Under the pieces are notes generated by a model. The model was not told the origin of the DNA. It made no database searches and saw nothing but the letters and a program-made list of their open reading frames with translations. Both the position numbers and the translations under genes were made by a program. Source: Fimbriimonadaceae bacterium (GTDB taxonomy: Bacteria; Armatimonadota; Fimbriimonadia; Fimbriimonadales; Fimbriimonadaceae). Taken from it: 64,000 nucleotides of DNA. Position 1 is the first letter of the stretch. Every line of letters begins with the position of its first letter. The stretch covers positions 24,426 through 88,425 of the forward strand of contig JAMLGR010000018.1 of NCBI GenBank assembly GCA_023957775.1, in the 5' to 3' direction. Shown here piece after piece: positions 24,452-33,237 of the stretch.

Positions 24452-25849
24452 TTAGGCCTTGAGTTGGGTCATTTCAAAAAGGATATGTGCGTAGATACGG
24501 CTCATCTTGTACAGATGCTCCACTTTGAGGCGTTCGTCGTTTTCGTGGGCGTCCCCGTCGCCGGGCCAACCCGTGCCGATGCTCACCGTGTTCGGGATGG
24601 CGCGGGCGTAGGTGCCGCCTCCCATCACGCCGGGGGCCTTGGTCTCTCCGGTCTCCTCTGCCACGACCTTGCAGATCGTCTGGACCAGCGGGTGCTCCAG
24701 GGGAAAGAAAAGCGAGGGGCTGTCGTCGAAGTCCGCCAACTTCCATCCGCTCGCCAGCGTGGCGAGGTGATCGGTGCACGACTGGCTGACCTGCTGGCCC
24801 TTCCACGTCACGGGATAGCGCACGTTAAATAGAAGTTTCAACTTGGAATCTTCAACAGAAACAACGCCGAGGTTGCACGTAAGGTCCTTGCTGGCCTCGT
24901 CCGCGCCGGCGATGCCGAGGCCCGCGCCTCCGAGGTGCGCGCTCCAGAGCAGCTCTTCGTAAAACGTCTCGCTTTCGAGCGGGGCGAGCTCGGCGAGGAA
25001 GCGGAACACGCGAATCGCGGCCGAGTCTCCGCCGAATGGGATCGAGCCGTGGCACGCCTTCCCGATCGCCTCGATCCGCAGCAGGTCGCCGTCCCACCGC
25101 CACACGACGTTGCGGTCCCACGCGTCCGCGAGCTTGGCCTCGACGTGGGGCCGCGCCCCGGGACCCACGCGGACCGCCGCCTGGCACGCGTCGATGACGA
25201 TGTTCGGCCGTTGGCCACCGGAAGCCTCCACGAGCGCGAACTCCCCGGAAGGCAGCGGCACCTCCACGTGGAGGTTGGCGATCCCCTTCTCCGCGTGGAT
25301 CAAGGGCCACCCGCTGTCGGGGGCCACGCCGAAGGTGGGAGGCTCCTCGACCTGCACGTAGCGGTGCACGCACTCGAACCCCGACTCCTCGTCGCATCCG
25401 AACACGATCCGAACGCGGCACCCGAGGTCTCCGGCGACCTCCTTCAGCGCCCGCGCCGCGTAGAACGAGGCCATCGTCGGGCCTTTGTCGTCCGTGGAGC
25501 CCCGGGCATAGAGGTAGTCGCCGTCGATCTCCGCGCCGAACGGCTCGTGTTTCCACCCATCGGAAACGGGCACAACGTCGAGGTGGCCAAGCGAGACGAT
25601 CAGTTTCTCCCCGGTCCCGAACTCGGCATAGCCGCAGTAGCCATCGAGGTCCTTGGTGCGCATGCCCCATCGCTCGCCCAGGGCGAGCGCGAGGTCGAGC
25701 GCTTTGCGATTGGCCGCGCCAAACGGGGCTCCGGGCTCCGCCTCGGTCTCCACCGAGGGGATGCGCAACATGGCGCGCGTGTCGTCCAGCAGTTCGGATT
25801 CGTGGGCGCGCAGCCACTCCTGGGCGCGCTCGACTCGAGGATCGGCCAT
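24452..25849 (-). CDS. M20 family dipeptidase, PepV-like
   Basis: A 465-residue zinc-dependent peptidase. The metal-binding HLD motif is in SLGHLDVVPVSDGWKHEPFG, the bridging Asp in YARGSTDDKGPTMASFYAAR, and the catalytic and metal Glu in CDEESGFECV; the later GGTYARAIPN matches the PepV/dipeptidase branch. It removes an N-terminal residue from dipeptides in the cytoplasm. The gene is divergent from galK. TAACCT lies six bases before its ATG. A cluster of M20 enzymes acts on amidohydrolase substrates too, so dipeptidase is likely but not certain. Confidence 0.88.
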   Translation of the reverse strand: MADPRVERAQEWLRAHESELLDDTRAMLRIPSVETEAEPGAPFGAANRKALDLALALGERWGMRTKDLDGYCGYAEFGTGEKLIVSLGHLDVVPVSDGWKHEPFGAEIDGDYLYARGSTDDKGPTMASFYAARALKEVAGDLGCRVRIVFGCDEESGFECVHRYVQVEEPPTFGVAPDSGWPLIHAEKGIANLHVEVPLPSGEFALVEASGGQRPNIVIDACQAAVRVGPGARPHVEAKLADAWDRNVVWRWDGDLLRIEAIGKACHGSIPFGGDSAAIRVFRFLAELAPLESETFYEELLWSAHLGGAGLGIAGADEASKDLTCNLGVVSVEDSKLKLLFNVRYPVTWKGQQVSQSCTDHLATLASGWKLADFDDSPSLFFPLEHPLVQTICKVVAEETGETKAPGVMGGGTYARAIPNTVSIGTGWPGDGDAHENDERLKVEHLYKMSRIYAHILFEMTQLKA

Positions 25850-25855
25850 GAGCCG

Positions 25856-25861
25856 AGGTTA
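25856..25861 (-). promoter_or_regulatory. -10-like box TAACCT, leaderless-type
   Basis: On the minus strand TAACCT ends six bases before the dipeptidase ATG at 25849. The match is weak (T, A and T of TANNNT) but the spacing is that of the other leaderless-type starts. Confidence 0.35.
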
Positions 25862-26016
25862 CCCCTGCGCCCTCCACGTAAGAAAAAGGGCGCACACAAC
25901 GATCCCGGGCGGCTAGTGGGACCTTCGTGGCGCCACAGGGTGTATTCCATGGCCGGGCCGTGCTGGCCCCGGTAAAAATGTCGCTTCTTGGGATCGGCCC
26001 GCTCTCGGGTAAGACC

Positions 26017-27162
26017 ATGCCCATGCACACAGAGGTCGAGGAGGCGTTCGCCGAGCGGTTTGGAGGCGAGCCCGGGGTGGTGGTCCGGGCACCCGGTCGG
26101 GTGAACCTGATCGGGGAACACACGGACTACTCCGACGGGTGGGTGATGCCGGTCGCCATCGACCGAGAAACATGGGTCGCGATGCGCCCCACGCGAGGAG
26201 AAACGTGGCTGGAGTCGCGCGAGTGCGGCCCGGCGAACCCCTTCCACATCATGGACGTCGAGCCGGGCGCCGTCACGGACTGGGGGGCCTATGCGGCGGG
26301 GGTCGGCTGGGCGCTCCGCCAGTGGGGCTTTGAAGACGTCGACGACCTCGAGGGCGTGGTGGCCAGCAACATCCCCATGGGCTCGGGGCTTTCAAGCAGC
26401 GCGGCGCTTGAGGTCGCCGTTGCGCTGGCGTGGAGCACGCTGCACCGCTGGGGCCTGGATGGCTGGGAGTTGGCCAAGGTGTCTCGGGAGGCGGAGAATC
26501 GGTTCGTCGGCGTCGCGTGCGGGATCATGGACCAGGCGGTCTGCGCGTTGGCGCGCCCCGGGTGCGCGATGATGCTGGACACCCGCTCGCTCGAAGCGCG
26601 CCACGTGCCCTTGCCCCCGCATTGGCGGATCGTGATCTGCGACACGTGCACGCCCCGCACGTTGGCGGGTTCCGCGTACAACGAGCGGCGCAGGGAGGTG
26701 GAGCGGGCCGCCGCGGAGCTTGGCGTGGCCTCGCTTCGGGACGCGACGCCGGAATCGTTGGAAGCCGGGCGTGGATCCTTGGATCCGCTCCTCGATCGTC
26801 GAGCGAGACACGTGGTCGGCGAGAACCTGCGCGTCGCGGCATTCGCCGTCGCGCTCGAAAGCGGGGACGCGCGGGCTGCGGGAAAGGCCATGGCTGAAAG
26901 CCACGAGAGCCTCCGAGACCTGTTCGAGGTTTCCAGTCTCGATTTGGACGCGATGGCGGAGTCCGCAGCGGGAGCGCCCGGGTGCATCGGGGCCCGCATG
27001 ACGGGTGCCGGATTCGGGGGCGCGTGCGTCGCCCTGGTCGAGGAGGCCCAGGTGGACGAGTTCATCGAGGCCGCCGGGAGGGGGTTTCACGCGCGGACGG
27101 GAGGTTTGGGTAGATTCAGTACTTGCTATGCGGTCGGCGGCGCTTGCGTCATCGACCGGTGA
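26017..27162 (+). CDS. galK: Galactokinase
   Basis: GHMP-family kinase phosphorylating galactose at C1, 381 residues. The galactokinase signature GRVNLIGEHTDYSDG, the GHMP ATP loop PMGSGLSSSAALEVAVAL and the catalytic Asp in CGIMDQAVCALARPG are present, as is the C-terminal RMTGAGFGGACVAL. Several in-frame ATGs precede the conserved core (25978, 26017, 26023). 26017 was chosen as giving the usual short N-terminal extension, with moderate certainty. No other Leloir-pathway gene is nearby. Confidence 0.93.
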   Translation: MPMHTEVEEAFAERFGGEPGVVVRAPGRVNLIGEHTDYSDGWVMPVAIDRETWVAMRPTRGETWLESRECGPANPFHIMDVEPGAVTDWGAYAAGVGWALRQWGFEDVDDLEGVVASNIPMGSGLSSSAALEVAVALAWSTLHRWGLDGWELAKVSREAENRFVGVACGIMDQAVCALARPGCAMMLDTRSLEARHVPLPPHWRIVICDTCTPRTLAGSAYNERRREVERAAAELGVASLRDATPESLEAGRGSLDPLLDRRARHVVGENLRVAAFAVALESGDARAAGKAMAESHESLRDLFEVSSLDLDAMAESAAGAPGCIGARMTGAGFGGACVALVEEAQVDEFIEAAGRGFHARTGGLGRFSTCYAVGGACVIDR

Positions 27163-27409
27163 GTTGGATGCCAAGGGTGGAACACGGAGCGCAGATTCGA
27201 CTTCCTAAGGATGTCGGTTTCGGGCCGAAGTCGACCTGTGGCGTTCGCGGTGATGAGAGTGGGAAGCTTGGTGATGGGGACGAAAGAGGGCGCAGGCCCG
27301 GCATTTTTGGCGGAATTCGGGTTCCGCACAATTGCCATATCAAAAACACCAGCCCTGTGTGGAAAGAAGAACCTAGGCGGTTACTTCAATTAGGAATGAG
27401 GGGTGGGTC

Positions 27410-27685
27410 ATGCCAATGCCAAGCACAGCTAGAACGGAATCGTCGCAGCGCGCGGTTCGACTAACGAAAAGGGAGATCGAGGTTCTGAGCCTCATCGCCC
27501 AGGGTCACAGCAGCAAGGAAGCCGCGGAGACCCTGTACGTATCGAAGCGCACTGTGGACTTCCACCTGGCAAACATCTACGACAAGCTCCAGGTCAACAA
27601 CCGTGTTCAAGCGTTCCGCGCTGCGACGCGATTGGGCCTGATCCCGTTCGAGCCGACGTTCGGCCACGCACGGGGAGAGTCGTAG
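27410..27685 (+). CDS. Stand-alone LuxR/GerE-type DNA-binding protein
   Basis: A 91-residue protein consisting almost only of a LuxR-type helix-turn-helix: LTKREIEVLSLIAQGHSSKE, then VSKRTVDFHLANIYDKLQVN and AFRAATRLGLI. There is no receiver or ligand domain, so it resembles GerE, and dimerisation would rely on the HTH itself. A GGGGTGGG ribosome site precedes ATG 27410. The 247-base upstream gap is lower in GC than its surroundings and probably holds the promoter, but I could not pick a clear -35/-10 pair. Confidence 0.85.
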   Translation: MPMPSTARTESSQRAVRLTKREIEVLSLIAQGHSSKEAAETLYVSKRTVDFHLANIYDKLQVNNRVQAFRAATRLGLIPFEPTFGHARGES

Positions 27686-27763
27686 CAACAACGACAACGT
27701 AGACTTGGATTGCATGTCTTTTCGGAGCGGCCTCGCCATTGCTGTGGCGGGGCCGCGGTCGTT

Positions 27764-28414
27764 TTAGCCGCTCGCAAAGGTGAGGGCGTCCACGGCGGAG
27801 GCACCAGCCGCCCGCAGCGCCTGCGCGCACGCTTCCAACGTGCCTCCCGAGGTGCGTACGTCGTCCACCAGCACGATGCGGCGTCCCTGCACCTCCGGAT
27901 GCGCGGCGAAGGCGTCGTGCAGATTCGCGGCGCGGGCCTCCCGGCTCAGGCCGGCCTGCGGCGATGTCGCGTGGGTGCGTCGGAGCAGTTCCGGGCGCAC
28001 CGCGGTTCGATCGAAGCGCTCGCACAGCAACTCGGACTGGTTGAAGCCGCGCAGGCATCTCCTGGACCAGTGGATGGGAACGGGCACGATCCACGCGCCC
28101 TCCATAAAGCCCCAGCGACCGGCGGCCTCCGCCAGCATCGTCGCCATCGGCGCGGCGAGGGACGTCGAGCGGCCGTACTTCAGCCGCTGAACGGCCTGGG
28201 CGGCTCGGCCGGTGTACCGCCAGAGGCAGGCCCACTCGTCGATGCTGGGGACGTGGGCAGGTTCGATGCCCCCTTCGTATGCTTCGAACTCGGCCGTGCA
28301 GACGCTGCAGAGCGCGGGCAGGCCCGTCAGGCCGCAGAGCGCGCATTGGGGCGGATAGACCGCCTCGAGAATCTGCCTAAGCGAGGCGGTCCAGGTGATT
28401 CCTGCTCCGCGCAT
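27764..28414 (-). CDS. comF: ComF-family phosphoribosyltransferase-like protein
   Basis: A 216-residue protein with an N-terminal zinc-binding Cys set (PPQCALCGLTG and LCSVCTAEF) and a C-terminal type I PRTase domain with PRPP loop VLVDDVRTSGGTLEAC. The NQSELL, LRRTHATSPQ and RAANLHDAF segments are typical of ComF, which supports natural transformation and ssDNA uptake in several bacteria. The start overlaps the end of the upstream DUF1854 gene by 38 bases, longer than a usual operon overlap, so a later start is possible. Confidence 0.85.
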   Translation of the reverse strand: MRGAGITWTASLRQILEAVYPPQCALCGLTGLPALCSVCTAEFEAYEGGIEPAHVPSIDEWACLWRYTGRAAQAVQRLKYGRSTSLAAPMATMLAEAAGRWGFMEGAWIVPVPIHWSRRCLRGFNQSELLCERFDRTAVRPELLRRTHATSPQAGLSREARAANLHDAFAAHPEVQGRRIVLVDDVRTSGGTLEACAQALRAAGASAVDALTFASG

Positions 28415-28877
28415 CGAGCGCCTCCGCGTTGGGGATTTCGTAGCGCAAACCGTCGACGCTGGTGATCATCCAACGGTCGTTCTGCACCTCGTGGGCGCTG
28501 TCGCGCCAGTTCCGGACGTAAAACGTGATCTCGCCGCGCTGGGTCTTCACGTGGAACCGCCACATGCCGGCATCTTGGCGCAGGTCCAGGATGCGCTCGA
28601 TGGGGGGCGTGAAGTACCTGCGCTCCAGCGCGGAGCGCACAAGGTCCCGGCTCGTGCGGTCGAGCGCGTCGAGCGAGCGCAGAATGCCGACCTCGTGTCC
28701 TTCCGCGTCTTGGACGGAGATGTAGGCGTCGGGCTCGCTGAGCGGAAAGATGCGCCGGAACCTCGCCGAGAGCACCGTGCGGTCGCCCTCGATTTCGAGG
28801 CGCGGGTGGACGGCCCCCTCGATGGGGATCACGCGCACGAGATCGGGCTCCAGATAGCGCAACGGTTCCGAGACCAT
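28377..28877 (-). CDS. DUF1854 domain protein
   Basis: A 166-residue protein with the pattern PIEGAVHPRLEIEGDRTV, FPLSEPDAYISVQDAEGHEV and RYFTPPIERILDL, then WMITSVDGLRYEIPNAEALD, which I recognise as the DUF1854 family, often next to cyanophycin or ABC-transporter genes. Its biochemical role is unknown. A CATAAT box sits six bases before its ATG, so it can be transcribed independently of the upstream hpf. Confidence 0.7.
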   Translation of the reverse strand: MVSEPLRYLEPDLVRVIPIEGAVHPRLEIEGDRTVLSARFRRIFPLSEPDAYISVQDAEGHEVGILRSLDALDRTSRDLVRSALERRYFTPPIERILDLRQDAGMWRFHVKTQRGEITFYVRNWRDSAHEVQNDRWMITSVDGLRYEIPNAEALDARSRNHLDRLA

Positions 28878-28883
28878 ACGCGC

Positions 28884-28889
28884 ATTATG
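28884..28889 (-). promoter_or_regulatory. -10 box CATAAT, leaderless-type
   Basis: On the minus strand CATAAT ends six bases before the DUF1854 ATG at 28877, matching five of six positions of TATAAT. Confidence 0.5.
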
Positions 28890-28904
28890 ATCTGCGTCGA
28901 GGCG

Positions 28905-29438
28905 CTACATTTCGGGCTGCAGAATGCCGTACTGGCCGTCTCGGCGCTTGTAGAGGACCTCGACCTGCGAGCTGATCTCGTTCTTGAACACGAAGAACGG
29001 ATGGCCGACCATCTCCATCTGGAGGGCGGCCTCCTCGGGCGACATCGGCTTGAGCAGGAAGGTCTTCCGCTCGCGGATCTCGATGAAGCCGTCGCCATCG
29101 GCCTCGGCCTCCGGTTCGAGTCCCGACGGGGGCTGGACGCCCTTCTTCCGATGGCTCTTGATCAGGCGTCCCTTGAGCCGTTTGAGCCGGGCTTCCAACT
29201 TGTCGCTGACCTTGTCGATGGCCTCCCGCAACGTCGGTTCGGTGTCCTCACCACGGATCGTGAAGCCGTCGGCGAACACCGTGATTTCGAGTCGGTGGCC
29301 ACTTTTCTCTTCGCGGTGCACCATTTCGACCTTGTGCGCTTGATGGAAATACCGCTCCAGCTTTCCCAACTTCTCCGCGGCATATTCGCGATCGCGCTTG
29401 GTGACGTTGCCTTCGGCGTTTCTCACTAACAGGTCCAT
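28905..29438 (-). CDS. hpf: Ribosome hibernation promoting factor, long form
   Basis: A 177-residue protein with the N-terminal HPF/RaiA fold (DLLVRNAEGNVTKRDREYAA, KVEMVHREEKSGHRLEITVF) and a C-terminal dimerisation domain (IEIRERKTFLLKPMSPEEAA, MVGHPFFVFKNE). Long HPFs alone link two 70S ribosomes into 100S dimers in stationary phase. A GAGGAG ribosome site precedes ATG 29438, so this gene uses a leader, unlike many neighbours. It lies 11 bases downstream of ispDF. Confidence 0.92.
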   Translation of the reverse strand: MDLLVRNAEGNVTKRDREYAAEKLGKLERYFHQAHKVEMVHREEKSGHRLEITVFADGFTIRGEDTEPTLREAIDKVSDKLEARLKRLKGRLIKSHRKKGVQPPSGLEPEAEADGDGFIEIRERKTFLLKPMSPEEAALQMEMVGHPFFVFKNEISSQVEVLYKRRDGQYGILQPEM

Positions 29439-29448
29439 CTCGTGCTCC

Positions 29449-30579
29449 TCATGGCGCCTCGGCGAGTGTGGCGACGGCGTAGGCCGCAATCCCCTCACCC
29501 CGCCCCAGCGCTCCTAGTTGTTCGTTGGTCGTCGCTTTGATGCTCACCCGATCGACGCAGATTCCCACCGTGTCGGCAATGCGGCCGCGAATGGACTCGG
29601 CCCGCGGCATCACCTGGGGGGTTTCGGCGATCACGGTTGCATCTATGTTCACAATACGCCACCCGCGTTCCTTCAGCATCCGCGCGGCCTCTGCGAGGAA
29701 CATGGTCGAGTCGCAGTCCTTCCACCGCGGGTCCTTGTTCGGGAAGTGCTGGCCGATGTCCCCGAGCGCCGCCGCGCCCAGGAGGGCGTCGCACACCGCG
29801 TGGAGGAGGGCGTCGGCGTCGGAGTGCCCGGCAAGGCGCGGAGTGCCCTCGAAACGTTCGCCGCCCAGCACGAGCACGCCCTCTCCGGGCGGTGCGAAGG
29901 CGTGGACGTCGTACCCGATTCCCGTCCGCGTCTCACCCACACCAAGATGCGCGCGTGCACGTTCCCAATCATCGGGTGTCGTGAGCTTGAAATTGAGCGC
30001 CTCTCCAGCGACGATGCAGGGCGCGACCCCCGTGGCCTCGAGCATCGACATCTCGTCGGTGTGCGACTCGTCTGCCAGCTCGTAGGCTCGGGCCAACAGC
30101 TCCCTGCGGGCCGCCTGCGGCGTCTGCATGGCGACCAGGCGGCTCCGGTCCAGCGTGCGCACCATGTCGCCGGCCCGCTCCTTCACCGTGTCCGCGATCG
30201 GGACTCCCGGAGCGCAGGCGCCGGCAGCCTCCGCGCCATCGATCACGCGGTCGATCAAGACCGCGGAGGGAAACGGGCGCGCCGCGTCGTGCACGAGCAC
30301 GATCTCGGTTCCGTCTGGCAGGGCGCGCATCGCGCATCGGGCGCTCTCCAACCGAGTCCGGCCGCCGGGGACGACGAAGAGGGCGTCTGGCGCCGCCTCC
30401 CGCACGGAGGATTCCCCCTCGGGCGAGCACACGACGCCGACCGCGTCGATGCGGGGGTGGTCGCGAAGGGCGTCGAAGGCCCATCGCCAAACGGGTTTTC
30501 CGCGCAGGACGCGCGCGAGCTTGTCTTCGCCGAAGCGCTCGCTTCGACCCGCGGCGAGGAGAACGGCGACCGTGTGCAT
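29449..30579 (-). CDS. ispDF: Bifunctional IspD/IspF of the MEP isoprenoid pathway
   Basis: A 376-residue fusion. Residues 1-215 are IspD (2-C-methylerythritol 4-phosphate cytidylyltransferase): LLAAGRSERFGEDKLARV, VHDAARPFPSAVLID, MQTPQAARRELLARAYELAD. From about residue 216 it is IspF (2-C-methylerythritol 2,4-cyclodiphosphate synthase): GIGYDVHAFAPPGEG with metal Asp and His, LAGHSDADALLHAVCDALLG, DIGQHFPNKDP. The two do not act consecutively (IspE lies between), yet the fusion is known in several proteobacteria. The start overlaps the PIN-TRAM stop by ATGA. Confidence 0.96.
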   Translation of the reverse strand: MHTVAVLLAAGRSERFGEDKLARVLRGKPVWRWAFDALRDHPRIDAVGVVCSPEGESSVREAAPDALFVVPGGRTRLESARCAMRALPDGTEIVLVHDAARPFPSAVLIDRVIDGAEAAGACAPGVPIADTVKERAGDMVRTLDRSRLVAMQTPQAARRELLARAYELADESHTDEMSMLEATGVAPCIVAGEALNFKLTTPDDWERARAHLGVGETRTGIGYDVHAFAPPGEGVLVLGGERFEGTPRLAGHSDADALLHAVCDALLGAAALGDIGQHFPNKDPRWKDCDSTMFLAEAARMLKERGWRIVNIDATVIAETPQVMPRAESIRGRIADTVGICVDRVSIKATTNEQLGALGRGEGIAAYAVATLAEAP

Positions 30580-31700
30580 CAGGAGTTGCGGTACCGGGGT
30601 TTGCGTCGGCTCGGCGCGGGATCGTCTTCGGTCTCCTCGCCGCTCGGAAGCTCCGCGAAAATCATCTTGCCGCGCTCGGTTTGGATCACTTGGGTCACGA
30701 CCACGTCCATGGTCTCGCCCAGATGCTCGCGCCCGCTCTCCACCACGACCATGGTGCCGTCCTCGAGGTAGCCCACGCCCTGGCCGACCTGGTTGCCCTC
30801 GCGAATGATGGTGAGGGTGAGCCTCTCCTTGGGCAACACGTTCGGACGCATCGACAGGGCCAGGTCGTTGAGGTTGAGCACCTTGACCTCCTGCAGCGCG
30901 GCCACGCGGTTGAGGTTGAAGTCGTTGGTCACGATGTCGGCCCCGATGACCTTGGCGAGCGCGACGAGCCTCGAGTCCACTTCGGCGTCCTCGGGAACGA
31001 GCCGGTCGTGGATCCGCACTTCGAGCGGGAAATCCGATTGGAGGTGGCGAAGGACGTCGAGGCCCCTCCGGCCGCGCTGGCGGCGAAGCGGGTCGTGGCT
31101 GTCGGCGATGTGCTGCAGCTCCTCGAGCACGAAGCCGGGAACGTAGAGCTGGCCCTCGAGAAACCCCGTGCGGGCCACGTCGTACACGCGGCCGTCGATG
31201 ATCACGTTCGTGTCGAGAATCTTGATTCCGCGCCTGCGTCCCCTCGCCTTGCCCTTGGTCCAGGGAAGCACTTCGCTCATCGACTGCAGGGCGTAGACGC
31301 TCAACGTGGCGAACCCCAGCGTGAGGCCGAAGATGGCGAACGGGACGTACGCCGTGGCGAAGATCGCGTTGAACAGGAAGAGGAACGGCGACGACGCGAC
31401 CAGGCCGGCGAAGATGCCGAGAAACAGCGTGACTTTGTCGCCGCTGTCCATCCGGTCCCACTGTTCGAGGAAGCGGTAGAAGAGGCGGGCCAGCATCGTG
31501 CCGATGCCGACGCCGATCATCGTGCCGAGCACGGCCATCGCCACGACGCTGGAACTGGGGACTTCGAAGGCCGCCGTGGGGTCCGACCGGGACTGCGCCA
31601 TGCGGAACAGCCACGTCATGAACGAGTTGGCGGTCAGCGCCCCGGCGATGGCGCCGCCTGCCGCGAAGCCGGCTTGAAGGACGAGTCGGAAGTAGCGCAT
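30579..31700 (-). CDS. PIN-TRAM membrane protein (YacL-like)
   Basis: A 373-residue protein. The N-terminal 130 residues carry three to four membrane helices. Next is a PIN nuclease domain (ILDTNVIIDGRVYDVARTGF, EVDSRLVALAKVIGADIVT, with conserved acidic residues) and then a C-terminal TRAM domain (GQGVGYLEDGTMVVVESGRE). This is the YacL layout, and the family often precedes ispD in Firmicutes, which is the arrangement here. A membrane-bound RNA-processing or nuclease role is inferred, not established. Its stop overlaps the ispDF start. Confidence 0.9.
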   Translation of the reverse strand: MRYFRLVLQAGFAAGGAIAGALTANSFMTWLFRMAQSRSDPTAAFEVPSSSVVAMAVLGTMIGVGIGTMLARLFYRFLEQWDRMDSGDKVTLFLGIFAGLVASSPFLFLFNAIFATAYVPFAIFGLTLGFATLSVYALQSMSEVLPWTKGKARGRRRGIKILDTNVIIDGRVYDVARTGFLEGQLYVPGFVLEELQHIADSHDPLRRQRGRRGLDVLRHLQSDFPLEVRIHDRLVPEDAEVDSRLVALAKVIGADIVTNDFNLNRVAALQEVKVLNLNDLALSMRPNVLPKERLTLTIIREGNQVGQGVGYLEDGTMVVVESGREHLGETMDVVVTQVIQTERGKMIFAELPSGEETEDDPAPSRRKPRYRNS

Positions 31701-31707
31701 CAGCCCG

Positions 31708-33126
31708 CTATCCGCCTCCCACCGCTTCCATCACTTCGACCTTGACCGAGTCGAGGAAACCAAAGAGGAAGGCGTCCTCGACCGAGCCCTGGGCCAGTTT
31801 GATGTGGGCGGCGCTGACACGATGCCGGGGCCGGGTCGCGTCGATACCTATCCAATTCGTCCCGTCCCAAATCTCGGTCCACGCATGATAGTAGAACAAA
31901 CCGTCCGCGGCGACCAACCCGGCCACCACCCTTGCCGGGATCTTTGCGGCGCGCATCAGGGTTGCCGTCAGAATGGCGTAGTCGCGGCAAACGCCTTCTC
32001 GCGTCCGCAGGATTTCGGACGCGTCGCGCAACACCCCGATTCCCGCATCTGGCCGCATGATCGAATGGACGTAGTCTTGAATACTCCATGCCGCCTCGAC
32101 AGTGTTGGGACGTCCGGCGGTCAGCTTTCGACTCAGCTCGCGAAACGCGGCGCTCTCCGATGGGATGTAAAGGCCGGGCTTGAGCCATGCGGTCTGACCC
32201 GCGTCCGACCCCTTTGCGCCGGACGCGCGCGGGGACACCGGATGCGTCTCGACGATCCACGCTTCGCCTTGGCGCACGACGGTCTGGTGCGCGTCGTTGG
32301 GGATGCGGGCGAGATCGACTCCGGTGATCTTGAGCTTCAGCCGCGTCAGGGTCTCCGGGTTCGGCAGCGGCTTGTCCGGCGCGATACGCGTCGACGTGGC
32401 CAGGTCGGTGGACGGCAGGTACCCCGTCGCCGAGCCGTCCAGCGCCTCCTCGCGCGACAGGGGAAGCATCGCCAAGCCCATCGGACCCTCGATCTTGACC
32501 AGGTCGCCCTTGGCGGAAACGAACACCTTGAGCGTCGCCCGGGGGTCCGAGATGTCGATCCGCGTGGCGTCCACCGGCTTGCCCTTCACATCCGTCCGCT
32601 CCTTGCCGACGAGCGTCGCCGTGTTCTTCACGAGGCTCACGGTCGTGGGATCGAGGACGTAAAAGGCGCTCGTGGCGCCCGGCGAGGCGCGCTCCACCAG
32701 ATAGGGAATGGGGTCGTCGACGATGCGCGCCCCCTTGGGGATCTCGAGGGTCTTGTGGGAGCGGGCGCCGGAGTTGTCGATCTCCACCTCGATCGCCTTC
32801 GCGCCGAAGGTGGCGTCCACGATCTGTGCCCGTCCGCCGCTCGACGTGGTGAACTTCATCGCCAGGGGCGAGCCGTCCGCCGCGAGCCACGAGGTGGATT
32901 CCATCCGAAGGCTCATGGCTTGGCCGAGGAGGCCGGCGTTGAAAAGGGTCCTCGAATCGGAGCGGGTGACCTCGCGGCCGTCGCGCTTCTCGGCACGGGA
33001 CGCGTACGAGGCGTAACCCACCTTGACGCCCTGAAGGTACAGCCCGAGCCAGACGTCCTGGGCGGACGCCAGACACGCGACCAGAAACACGGCCATGGCT
33101 AGGACTTTTTTCATGGGCTGACTCAT
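31708..33126 (-). CDS. Secreted transglutaminase-like protein
   Basis: A 472-residue protein with signal peptide MKKVLAMAVFLVACLASAQ (from the second ATG at 33114; 33126 also possible) and a C-terminal transglutaminase-like cysteine protease core. The catalytic Cys is in RTREGVCRDYAILTATLMRA, His in LFYYHAWTEIW, and Asp in WIGIDATRPRH. The 300-residue N-terminal part has beta-rich repeats such as WLAADGSPLAMKFTTSSGGR. Proteases or protein cross-linkers of this kind act outside the membrane; the substrate is unknown. It may head a long minus-strand unit down to comF. Confidence 0.85.
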   Translation of the reverse strand: MSQPMKKVLAMAVFLVACLASAQDVWLGLYLQGVKVGYASYASRAEKRDGREVTRSDSRTLFNAGLLGQAMSLRMESTSWLAADGSPLAMKFTTSSGGRAQIVDATFGAKAIEVEIDNSGARSHKTLEIPKGARIVDDPIPYLVERASPGATSAFYVLDPTTVSLVKNTATLVGKERTDVKGKPVDATRIDISDPRATLKVFVSAKGDLVKIEGPMGLAMLPLSREEALDGSATGYLPSTDLATSTRIAPDKPLPNPETLTRLKLKITGVDLARIPNDAHQTVVRQGEAWIVETHPVSPRASGAKGSDAGQTAWLKPGLYIPSESAAFRELSRKLTAGRPNTVEAAWSIQDYVHSIMRPDAGIGVLRDASEILRTREGVCRDYAILTATLMRAAKIPARVVAGLVAADGLFYYHAWTEIWDGTNWIGIDATRPRHRVSAAHIKLAQGSVEDAFLFGFLDSVKVEVMEAVGGG

Positions 33127-33210
33127 GCCTACGGATCAGGGCTGCGCAAGGTTTCCGTTCTCTCTTCCAAACGTGCAAAACAGGTCGCAGGTCCGCCCCT
33201 TTGGAGAATC

Positions 33211-33224
33211 TTCTCTTTAGAGAA
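33211..33224. promoter_or_regulatory. Palindrome TTCTCT-TT-AGAGAA
   Basis: A perfect 6-bp inverted repeat with a 2-base spacer in the divergent gap between the transglutaminase gene and topA, just upstream of the topA -35 box. An operator is possible. Confidence 0.4.
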
Positions 33225-33237
33225 ACCTGCCGATACG

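Noticed and set aside
25978..27162. Longer galactokinase starting at ATG 25978
   Set aside because: The extra 13 residues are not galactokinase-like and lack a ribosome site; a start at 26017 fits family length better, though it is not proven.
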